Assembly: GCF_018398425.1 (NCBI RefSeq)
Contig: NZ_JADPMV010000002.1
Location: 496,001 to 560,000 of the forward strand
Reading direction: 5' to 3'
DNA length: 64,000 bases
Source: Pseudomonas lalucatii
GTDB lineage: Bacteria > Pseudomonadota > Gammaproteobacteria > Pseudomonadales > Pseudomonadaceae
Made by a program: the position numbers and the translations under genes. How positions within the stretch are numbered: the stretch's first letter is position 1; each line of letters opens with the position of its first letter. A model generated the notes under the pieces. The model was not told the DNA's origin, did no database searches, and saw only the letters and a program-made list of their open reading frames with translations. Below, piece by piece: positions 19,209 through 25,677 of the stretch.

Positions 19209-19675
19209 GCCAGACCAGCAACACCCCCTACGAAGCCCTGGAAGTCGGCCAGACCGCCAGCTACAGCAAGACCGTCGAGGAGCGCGACATCCAGCTGTTC
19301 GCGGCGCTGTCCGGCGACCGCAACCCGGTGCACCTGGATGCCGAATACGCCGCCGCCACCATGTTCAAGGAGCGCATCGCCCACGGCATGTTCAGCGGCG
19401 CCCTGATCAGCGCCGCGGTGGCCTGCGAGCTGCCCGGCCCCGGCACCATCTACCTGGGCCAGCAGATGCGCTTCACCGCCCCGGTGAAGCTCGGCGACCG
19501 CCTCACCGTGCGCCTGGAAATCCTCGAGAAGCTGCCGAAGTTCCGCGTGCGCATCGCCACCCGGGTGTTCAACCAGTGCGACGAGCTGGTGGTCGACGGC
19601 GAGGCCGAGATCCTCGCCCCGCGCAAGCAGCAGACCGTGCAACTGACCGAACTGCCGCCGATCAGCATCGGCTGA
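19205..19675 (+). CDS. phaJ: (R)-specific enoyl-CoA hydratase, MaoC family (PhaJ)
   Basis: A 156-residue single hot-dog domain hydratase. The hydratase-2 motif FAALSGDRNPVHLDAEYA gives the catalytic pair Asp38 and His43, followed by HGMFSGALISAAV. The enzyme adds water to trans-2-enoyl-CoA to form (R)-3-hydroxyacyl-CoA, which links beta-oxidation to polyhydroxyalkanoate synthesis. Length and neighbourhood match PhaJ1 of P. aeruginosa. The start overlaps the upstream hydrolase stop by four bases, so the two are translationally coupled. No pha synthase genes are in the window. Confidence 0.9.
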   Translation: MSQTSNTPYEALEVGQTASYSKTVEERDIQLFAALSGDRNPVHLDAEYAAATMFKERIAHGMFSGALISAAVACELPGPGTIYLGQQMRFTAPVKLGDRLTVRLEILEKLPKFRVRIATRVFNQCDELVVDGEAEILAPRKQQTVQLTELPPISIG

Positions 19676-19776
19676 CACCGCGGCCCGGGCGCTCGCCGAG
19701 CGCGCCGGGCTCACCCGCCGGGGCGTCACACTGGCGGTTTACCTTTCCCGAGCCGTCCCCCTCCCTGGAGAATCCC

Positions 19777-20283
19777 ATGTCCCTGTCCATGTACCACGCC
19801 TCCATTCCGGTCTTCGTCCGCCAGCTGAACAACCTGTCGACCATCCTCGGCCTCGCCGCCAGCGACGCCGAGGCGCGCAAGATCGAGCCGAGCGTGCTGC
19901 TCAACGCCCGCCTGGCCCCCGACATGTTCCCCCTGGTGCGCCAGGTGCAGATCGCCTGCGACAGCGCCAAGGCCGGCGTCGCCCTGCTGGCCGGCGTCGA
20001 AGCCCCCAGCCATGCCGACGACGAAACCAGCTTCGCCGAGCTGCAGGCGCGCATCGGCAAGACCCTGGAGTTCCTCCAGGCGGTCAGCTCCGCCCAACTG
20101 GACGGCAGCGAGGCGCGCACCGTGACCCTCAAGCGCCGCGACAAGGAGACCCAGTTCCTGGGCCAGGCCTTCCTCCTCGACCACGTGCTGCCGAACTTCT
20201 ATTTCCACTACACCACCGCCTACGCCATCCTGCGCCACAACGGCGTCGCCATCGGCAAGCGCGACTTCCTCGGCACCCGCTGA
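19777..20283 (+). CDS. DUF1993 domain protein
   Basis: A 168-residue soluble protein beginning MSLSMYHASIPVFVRQLNNL, with LAPDMFPLVRQVQIACDSAK at about residues 46-65 and HVLPNFYFHYTTAYAILRHN near the end. These are hallmarks of DUF1993, a DinB-like four-helix family with no fixed biochemical role. CTGGAG lies six bases before the ATG. It follows phaJ by about 100 bases in the same orientation, as in P. aeruginosa, but operon membership is uncertain. Confidence 0.88.
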   Translation: MSLSMYHASIPVFVRQLNNLSTILGLAASDAEARKIEPSVLLNARLAPDMFPLVRQVQIACDSAKAGVALLAGVEAPSHADDETSFAELQARIGKTLEFLQAVSSAQLDGSEARTVTLKRRDKETQFLGQAFLLDHVLPNFYFHYTTAYAILRHNGVAIGKRDFLGTR

Positions 20284-20392
20284 GCCCCGAGCGGGCGACC
20301 GGCCCCGGCCGGTCGTCGCGCCACCGCCGCCCTCCCTCGCCCCGGCCGAGACACCTCGCGACCACCGCTCGGCGGAAAACTCCCAGTCGCTC

Positions 20393-20424
20393 GTTTAATT
20401 AATTAATCTGATAATTAATTAAAC
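20393..20424. promoter_or_regulatory. A+T-rich palindromic operator of the TetR/ABC-exporter locus
   Basis: Two perfect 13-base arms, GTTTAATTAATTA at 20393-20405 and TAATTAATTAAAC at 20412-20424, flank a six-base centre. The palindrome is almost pure A+T inside very G+C-rich sequence, ends 13 bases before the TetR start codon, and must overlap the promoter or the leader. This is the expected place and shape for an autoregulatory TetR operator. Confidence 0.85.
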
Positions 20425-20437
20425 GCCCGGAGCCCCC

Positions 20438-21069
20438 ATGGCCCGCCCCCGCACCCCCGGCCGCCCCAGCGGCGACTCGACCCTGCAGCGCGAACGCCTG
20501 CTCGACGCCGCGGTCCAGGCCTTCGCCCACGCCGGCATCGAGGCCGCCAGCCTGCGCGCCATCGCCGCGCAGGCCGGGGTCACCCCGGCGCTGATCAACT
20601 ACTACTTCGGCAACAAGCAGCGCCTGGTCGAGGCCATGGTCGAGGAGCGCTTCCTGCCGCTGCTGCGCGGCGTCGCCGAGGACCTGGAGCAGGCCGGCGA
20701 CGCCCCCCGCGCCCAGGTCGAGTGCTTCGTCCGCGGCCTGAGCGCGGTGGTGGTCCAGCACCCCTGGATTCCGCCGCTGTGGGTCCGCGAGATCCTCTGC
20801 GAGGGTGGCACGCTGCGCGCCCAGCTGCTCGGCCGCATCGCCCCGCTGATCCCCCTGCCGCTGGCCCGGCGCTTCGCCGCCGCCCAGCCCGCGGCGCCCT
20901 CAACCCGGACCTGGACCCGCGCCTGCTGGTGGTCTCGCTGATCGGCCTGACCATGCTGCCCTACGCCGCCGCACCGCTGTGGCGCGGCATCTTCGCCAAC
21001 CCGCAGATCGGCGACGAGACGCTGGTCACCCACACCCTGGCCCTGCTCGAACGGGGCATGGAGGCCTGA
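20438..21069 (+). pseudogene. TetR-family regulator (CecR/YbiH-like), apparent frameshift
   Basis: The N-terminal part is a good TetR DNA-binding domain (RERLLDAAVQAFAHAGIEAA, SLRAIAAQAGVTPALINYYF). The forward frame stops at 20941 with an unconvincing tail, while the expected TetR end (LNPDLDPRLLVVSLIGLTML to LLERGMEA) is found one frame back and stops at 21069. One missing base near 20885-20905, in the run GCCCAGCCCGCGGCGCCC, would rejoin them. It stands one base before an HlyD gene and heads an exporter operon like cecR-ybhGFSR of E. coli, so it should repress that operon. Either a recent mutation or a sequencing error explains the break. Confidence 0.82.
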
Positions 21070-21070
21070 G

Positions 21071-22026
21071 ATGCGCAAAGCCTTCGTCTGCCTGTCGCTG
21101 CTGATCGGCCTCGCCGGCTGCGAGCCCCCACGGGACGCGGCCCTGCTCGGCACCCTGGAATGGGACCGCATCGGCCTGCCCGCCGAGGCCTCGGAACCCA
21201 TCCTGCGCTGGCACGTCGCCGAGGGCGACCGGGTCGAGGCCGGCCAGCTGCTGCTCGAACTCGACCCGCGGCGCCAGGATGCGCGCATCGCCCAGGCGCG
21301 AGCCGAAGTGGCGCTGGCCGAGGCGCGGCTGCGCGAGCTGAGCAACGGCGCGCGCCTGGAAACCCTCGAGGCGGCCCAGGCGACCCTGGCGCGCGAGCGC
21401 GCCGCGCAGCTCGAGGCCGAACGCGGCTTCCAGCGTATCGCCACCCTGCACCGGCGCGGCCTGGTCGCCCTCGCCGAACTGGACGGCGCCCGCGCCGACC
21501 GCGACCAGGCCCGCGCCGCCAGCCGCAACGCCGAGGCCCGGCTGCGCGAGCTGAGCAACGGCACCCGCCCCGAACAGCTGGAGCAGGCGGCCGCCGCCCT
21601 GCAGGCCGCCCGCGCCCGCCTCGCCCTGCTGCAGGTCGACCGCGAACGCCTGAGCCTGCGCGCGCCCCGCGGGCCGGCCGGGTCGACGCCCTGCCCTTCA
21701 AACCCGGCGACCAGCCGCCGCGCGGCGCCGAGCTGGTCAGCCTGCTGGTGGGCGAGCAGCCCTACGCGCGGGTCTACGTGCCCGCCAGCCGGCGCGCCGG
21801 CATCGCCCTGGGCGATGCCATGCAGGTCAGGGTCGAAGGCGTCGAGCCGGCCTTCGCCGCCACCGTCAGCAGCCTGCGCAGCGAGGCCAGTTTCACCCCC
21901 TACTTCGCCCTCAGCGGCGACGACGCCAGCCGCCTGATGTACCGCGGCGAACTGCGCCTGCAGGGCGACGCCGCCCGGCGCCTGCCGGCGGGCCTGCCCC
22001 TGCAAGCCGAGCGCCGCCATGACTAG
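21071..22026 (+). pseudogene. HlyD/YbhG-type membrane fusion lipoprotein, apparent frameshift
   Basis: The product begins with a lipoprotein signal (MRKAFVCLSLLIGLAGC, lipobox LAGC), then a biotinyl-lipoyl half and a coiled-coil hairpin in which EARLRELSNG occurs twice. After LSLRAPR, near 21660-21685, the frame goes wrong; the proper continuation (AGRVDALPFKPGDQPPRGAE to LPLQAERRHD) is one frame back and stops at 22026, overlapping the ATPase start by eight bases. The break is again in a CCGCGGG-type run, as in the gene before it. The intact protein would link the ABC exporter to the periplasm and outer membrane. Confidence 0.82.
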
Positions 22027-22957
22027 CGCCGAACCGGTGATCCGCTGCCGCGGCCTGAGCAAGCGTTTCGGCAACCTGCTGGCGGTCGACGGGCTCGACC
22101 TCGAGGTACGCCGCGCCGAGGTGTTCGGCTTCCTCGGCCCCAACGGCTCCGGCAAGTCCACCACCATCCGCATGCTCTGCGGCCTGCTGCTGCCCAGCGC
22201 CGGGGAGATCGAGGTGCTCGGCTGCCGCATCCCCCGCGATGCCGAGGCCCTGAAACGGCGCATCGGCTACATGACCCAGAGGTTCTCCCTCTACGAGGAC
22301 CTCAGCGTGCTGGAGAACCTGCAGTTCCTCGCCGCGGTGCATGGCCTGGGCAAGGCCGCCGCCCGGACGCGCATCGAGGAACTGCTCGAGCGCTACTGGC
22401 TGGCCGACCGCCGCCGGCAGCTGGCCGGCACCCTCAGCGGCGGGCAGAAGCAGCGCCTGGCCCTGGCCGGCGCGGTACTGCACAAGCCCGACCTGCTGTT
22501 GCTGGACGAGCCGACCAGCGCGGTCGACCCGCAGTCGCGCCGCGAATTCTGGGACTCGCTGTTCGAGCTGGCCGAGGCCGGCACCACCTTGCTGGTGTCC
22601 ACCCACTACATGGACGAGGCCGAGCGCTGCACCCGCCTGGGCATCCTCGACGCCGGTCGCCTGGTGGCCGACGCCAGCCCGCGCCAGCTGCTCGACGCCC
22701 TGCCCGGCCACCCGCTGCTGATCCAGTGCGCCCAGCCGCGCCAGGCCCAACGCGCCCTGCAGGACTGCCCGCAGGTGCTGGCCATGGCGCAGATCGGCGC
22801 CGCCCTGCGGGTGCTGGTGGCCAGCGCCGATGGCCGCGCGGCCATCGCCCAACGTCTGCACGCCGAAGCCATCGAGGCGCGCCTGCAGGACGCCCCCGGC
22901 AACCTCGAGGACGTCTTCGTCACCGTCACCCGCCAACCCCTGCAGGCCCGGCCATGA
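22019..22957 (+). CDS. ABC exporter ATP-binding protein (YbhF/CcmA-like)
   Basis: A 312-residue nucleotide-binding subunit with Walker A GPNGSGKS at 40-47, the Q-loop YMTQRFSLYEDLSVLEN, signature LSGGQKQRLALAGA, Walker B LLLLDEP and the switch His in STHYMDEAERC. The C-terminal 80 residues form the extra domain seen in multidrug and DrrA-like exporters. It has one nucleotide-binding domain, unlike the double-domain YbhF of E. coli. Its start overlaps the HlyD gene and its stop overlaps the permease start (ATGA), so the operon is tightly coupled. The drug or substrate is unknown. Confidence 0.93.
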   Translation: MTSAEPVIRCRGLSKRFGNLLAVDGLDLEVRRAEVFGFLGPNGSGKSTTIRMLCGLLLPSAGEIEVLGCRIPRDAEALKRRIGYMTQRFSLYEDLSVLENLQFLAAVHGLGKAAARTRIEELLERYWLADRRRQLAGTLSGGQKQRLALAGAVLHKPDLLLLDEPTSAVDPQSRREFWDSLFELAEAGTTLLVSTHYMDEAERCTRLGILDAGRLVADASPRQLLDALPGHPLLIQCAQPRQAQRALQDCPQVLAMAQIGAALRVLVASADGRAAIAQRLHAEAIEARLQDAPGNLEDVFVTVTRQPLQARP

Positions 22958-24033
22958 ACCTGCGCCGCCTGGCCGCGATCGTCAGCAAGGAGTTGCGCCA
23001 GCTGCGCCGCGACCGCCTGACCTTCGCCATGATCGTCGGCATCCCGCTGCTGCAACTGGTGCTGTTCGGCTATGCCATCAACATGGACGTGCGCGGCATC
23101 GGCGCCGCCGTGCTGGACCAGGCCGACAGCGCCCGCTCGCGCGAGGTGATCGCCGAGATCGGCGCCAGCCAGGTGCTCGACCTGCGTCATCGGCTGAGCA
23201 GCCCGCAACAGCTGGACGAGCTGTTGCGCCAGGGCCGGATCAGCGCCGCCCTGGTGCTGCCGGCGGACTTCGAGGCGCGCCTGCAGCGCCAGGACCGGCC
23301 GCCGCTGCAGCTGGTGGTGGACGGCTCGGACCAGAGCGTGCAAGCCTCGGCCCGGCAACTGGCGCTGTACGCGCCGCCGGGCTGGGACAGCCGCCCGGCG
23401 CTGGAGCTGGTCAACCTGTACAACCCCGAGCGGCGCGCCGCACTGAACACGGTGCCGGGGCTGATCGGCGTGATCCTGACCATGACCCTGGTGATGTTCA
23501 CCGCCATCGCCCTGGTGCGCGAGCGCGAGCGCGGCAACCTGGAGATGCTCATCGCCACGCCGCTGTCGCCCTGGGAGCTGACCCTGGGCAAGGTGCTGCC
23601 CTTCGTCGGCATCGGCCTGATCCAGGTGACGGTGATCCTGCTGGTCGGCCGCCTGCTGTTCGCCGTGCCGGTGCGTGGCGCGCTGCTCGAGCTGTACGGC
23701 GCGGCGCTGCTGTTCATCGTCGCCAGCCTGGCCCTGGGGGTGTTCCTCTCGACCCTGGCGCGGACCCAGTTCCAGGCCATGCAGATGGCCTTCTTCACCT
23801 TCCTGCCGCAGATCCTGCTGTCGGGTTTCATGTTCCCCTTCGCCGGCATGCCCAAGGCGGCGCAGTGGTTCGCCGAGCTGCTGCCGCTGACCCACTTCCT
23901 GCGCCTGGCGCGCGGCATCATGCTGCGCAGCGCCGGGCTCCTGGAACTGTGGACGGAGATGCTGGCGCTGCTGCTGTTCACCCTGCTGATGCTGAGCGTG
24001 GCGGTGCTGCGGGTGAACAAGCGCCTGGACTAG
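22954..24033 (+). CDS. ABC-2 type exporter permease (YbhS/YbhR-like)
   Basis: A 359-residue ABC-2 permease: one N-terminal helix (FAMIVGIPLLQLVLFGYAIN), a periplasmic domain of about 140 residues, then five helices including VPGLIGVILTMTLVMFTAIA. It carries the family motif ERERGNLEMLIATPLSPWEL and FFTFLPQILLSGFMFPFAGM. Only one permease gene is present, so a homodimer is likely, whereas E. coli has the YbhS/YbhR pair. It ends the TetR-HlyD-ATPase-permease operon. Confidence 0.93.
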   Translation: MNLRRLAAIVSKELRQLRRDRLTFAMIVGIPLLQLVLFGYAINMDVRGIGAAVLDQADSARSREVIAEIGASQVLDLRHRLSSPQQLDELLRQGRISAALVLPADFEARLQRQDRPPLQLVVDGSDQSVQASARQLALYAPPGWDSRPALELVNLYNPERRAALNTVPGLIGVILTMTLVMFTAIALVRERERGNLEMLIATPLSPWELTLGKVLPFVGIGLIQVTVILLVGRLLFAVPVRGALLELYGAALLFIVASLALGVFLSTLARTQFQAMQMAFFTFLPQILLSGFMFPFAGMPKAAQWFAELLPLTHFLRLARGIMLRSAGLLELWTEMLALLLFTLLMLSVAVLRVNKRLD

Positions 24034-24065
24034 CGCCAGGCCCAGGCAGCGACTTTCTCAGGCAC

Positions 24066-24091
24066 AAAAAAAGGGCGACCCATGGTCGCCC
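24066..24091 (-). terminator. Rho-independent terminator of ccoM
   Basis: Arms GGGCGACC (24073-24080) and GGTCGCCC (24084-24091) enclose a three-base loop, and on the reverse strand the hairpin is followed by seven T. It lies 34 bases beyond the ccoM stop. It could also act on the converging exporter operon, but the forward-strand T run is absent. Confidence 0.85.
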
Positions 24092-24124
24092 GAATTGCCT
24101 TGCGTGCCTGTAACGCCGCAAACG

Positions 24125-24241
24125 CTAGCCTTGCTTGCGCTTGTGCGAATCCTTCCAGATGAAGTAACCGACGCCCGCGAAGAACGCCAGCATCAGACCG
24201 ACGGTGCCGACTCCGGCGAGAACTACCACATCGATGAACAT
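24125..24241 (-). CDS. ccoM: cbb3 cytochrome c oxidase small subunit CcoM
   Basis: A 38-residue single-helix protein: MFIDVVVLAGVGTVGLMLAF, then FAGVGYFIWKDSHKRKQG. The hydrophobic N-terminal helix with a short basic cytoplasmic tail agrees, as I recall it, with CcoM, the small accessory subunit found with the cbb3 oxidase of P. stutzeri, which supports assembly or stability of the enzyme. AGGAGG lies five bases before the ATG, an excellent ribosome site that excludes the longer frame from 24355. An ANR-type box centred 71 bases upstream and a dedicated terminator make it a monocistronic, oxygen-regulated gene. The name rests on sequence memory, not a search. Confidence 0.78.
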   Translation of the reverse strand: MFIDVVVLAGVGTVGLMLAFFAGVGYFIWKDSHKRKQG

Positions 24242-24305
24242 GCTGGCCTCCTGCGTTGACCTTGGCGGGTATGGCGCCAAGGTAACAGGGGCGGCGGCGC
24301 GGTCC

Positions 24306-24319
24306 TTGACCCAGGTCAA
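24306..24319. promoter_or_regulatory. ANR/FNR-type box upstream of ccoM (proximal)
   Basis: TTGACCCAGGTCAA is a perfect TTGAC-N4-GTCAA inverted repeat, a common variant of the TTGAT-N4-ATCAA site bound by ANR and DNR in Pseudomonas. It is centred 71 bases before the ccoM start codon, at a distance suited to activation of a promoter near 24270-24290 on the reverse strand. Confidence 0.75.
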
Positions 24320-24357
24320 CGGATGCGAGGGGGGAGAAAGCAGGGGGACACACAAGA

Positions 24358-24371
24358 TTGACCCGGGTCAA
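24358..24371. promoter_or_regulatory. ANR/FNR-type box upstream of ccoM (distal)
   Basis: TTGACCCGGGTCAA repeats the proximal box with one base changed in the spacer. The two box centres are 52 bases apart, close to five helical turns, so two dimers would bind the same face of the DNA. It lies between the proximal box and the stop of the 53-residue gene. Confidence 0.65.
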
Positions 24372-24396
24372 GGGAGCGGGCGTCCAGCACGATGGT

Positions 24397-24558
24397 TCAG
24401 CGCTTCTTAGACTTGCCCCGGGACTTCTTCTTGCCCTGGGTCAAGGGCAACACCTGCTCGAACTTCTCGCGCATCTCGTTGAGCCGCTTGTCGTTGAGGT
24501 CGTGGATGCGCTTGTCGCGCTCGGCGCCGAAATCGATCAGTTTTTCGTCATTGCTCAT
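24397..24558 (-). CDS. Small basic hypothetical protein (53 aa), coupled to the AlkB-like gene
   Basis: The product starts MSNDEKLIDFGAERDKRIHD, is strongly helical and charged, and ends in a lysine/arginine tail (QGKKKSRGKSKKR) that could bind nucleic acid. The ATG overlaps the upstream dioxygenase stop as ATGA, which fixes the start despite a weak Shine-Dalgarno. I do not recognise the family beyond similar short proteins in Pseudomonas. Coupling to an AlkB-like gene hints at a nucleic-acid-related role; this is inference. Confidence 0.72.
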   Translation of the reverse strand: MSNDEKLIDFGAERDKRIHDLNDKRLNEMREKFEQVLPLTQGKKKSRGKSKKR

Positions 24559-25196
24559 GGAGTCGACCGGATTAAGCGAAAGGTCAGGTTCAGGCGCGGC
24601 GCACAGGGGCGGCGCGTCTTCGCCACTTGATGCTGCCAATAATGCTGCGTCGGGCCGGCCATGACCAGCAGCGATCCGTGGGTCAGCAGCAGCGAGTGCT
24701 CGATCCGCGCCTGGCCCTTGCGGCGCAGGTCAAAGCGCCGGCTGCCGCCCAGGTTGAGCGAGGCGATCAGCGGATCGGCGCCCAGCTCGGCCTCGTCGTC
24801 GCTGTGCCAACCCATGGAGTCGTTGCCGTCGCGGTAATAGTTGAGCAGCACGCCGTTGAGCGGCTGCCCCACGGCGGCCTGCAGGCGCTGGCGGATCTGC
24901 GCCAGCAGCGGCGTCCAGGGCAGCGGCTGGTGGGTCAGGCCGGAGTAGCGGTAGCAGGCCCCGGCATCGCCGTACCAGGCGACCAGCCGCGGCACCGTCA
25001 GCTCCCGGCCATACAGACGCAGCCGGGGTTGCTGCCAGGGCGTTTCGGCCAGCAGCTGGCGCAGCCAGCGCTCGGCCGTGGCCGGCTCGAGCCAGTCGGG
25101 GCGCAAGTCCAGGCAGGCATCGGGCAACTGCAGGGGGGAGTCGGGGAAGAGGTTCACGGGCGGCTCATCGACGCGGATACGGGCGCTGCCGGGCAT
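24555..25196 (-). CDS. AlkB-like 2-oxoglutarate/Fe(II) dioxygenase
   Basis: About 213 residues with the iron-binding triad His131-x-Asp133 (MGWHSDDE) and His189 (HYWQHQVAK), and the 2-oxoglutarate-binding arginines in RLNLTFRLIR. LYGRELTVPRLVAWYGD and LLNYYRDGNDSMGW are typical of the ALKBH2/3-like bacterial group that removes alkyl groups from nucleic-acid bases. The start is uncertain: ATG 25196 is used, but ATG 25220 (overlapping the upstream stop) and GTG 25157 are alternatives. It is the middle gene of a three-gene reverse-strand operon. Confidence 0.9.
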   Translation of the reverse strand: MPGSARIRVDEPPVNLFPDSPLQLPDACLDLRPDWLEPATAERWLRQLLAETPWQQPRLRLYGRELTVPRLVAWYGDAGACYRYSGLTHQPLPWTPLLAQIRQRLQAAVGQPLNGVLLNYYRDGNDSMGWHSDDEAELGADPLIASLNLGGSRRFDLRRKGQARIEHSLLLTHGSLLVMAGPTQHYWQHQVAKTRRPCAPRLNLTFRLIRSTP

Positions 25197-25206
25197 TGTG
25201 CGCGGC

Positions 25207-25503
25207 TCAGACCTGCACATCCACCCACAGGCCCTGGCGCGGCGGCTCCTCGTCCAGCTCGTCGGCGGCCTCGTCCACCTCGCCCTTGGCCAGCTGTTCG
25301 GGGGTATAGCCGCGACGCTGGCGCCGGCGCTGCTCCTCGCGCAGCAGTTCCTCGGTCTCCTGCGGGTGGCGCTTGTCCAGGCTCAGGGCGCTCTCCTTGG
25401 CACTCTCCTGCGCCGGGGTCACCGGGGGCACCTCGGGCCTGGGCTTGATCGCGTCCTGCTGCACGGTGACCGGCGCCAGGCTGTGGGGGATGGGGGGTAG
25501 CAC
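25207..25503 (-). CDS. Conserved hypothetical protein, Pro- and charge-rich (98 aa)
   Basis: The protein reads VLPPIPHSLAPVTVQQDAIK, then a Pro-rich linker and a charged helical stretch (DKRHPQETEELLREEQRRRQ) with an acidic C-terminal half. No enzyme motif is visible, and it looks largely disordered. A GTG start at 25503 is chosen because AAAGGAGG lies ten bases upstream; a GTG at 25539 is in frame but lies ahead of that ribosome site. Similar proteins upstream of rapA in Pseudomonas have carried misleading enzyme names; I assign no function. Confidence 0.72.
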   Translation of the reverse strand: MLPPIPHSLAPVTVQQDAIKPRPEVPPVTPAQESAKESALSLDKRHPQETEELLREEQRRRQRRGYTPEQLAKGEVDEAADELDEEPPRQGLWVDVQV

Positions 25504-25677
25504 GTTATTACGCCCTCCTTTGGTCAGGCTATCGGCCACCGCAACGCCGGCTTGAGGACAGCCTAACTACACTTTCGACTCGGGTGGCGGCGTTAAGTGC
25601 CGGGGCACGCCATTGCGCCTTTGGCCTGGGCCCGACGTTCCGTTACCATAGCCGGCTTTTTCACGCGGGAGACAGGC

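Noticed and set aside
24242..24355. An N-terminal extension of CcoM from 24355
   Set aside because: The extension is Pro-rich and overlaps an ANR box, and the internal ATG at 24241 has AGGAGG at ideal spacing.
24431..24444. A third ANR-like box, TTGCCCTGGGTCAA
   Set aside because: It has one mismatch and lies inside the coding part of the 53-residue gene (LPLTQGKKKS), so it is more likely coding coincidence.
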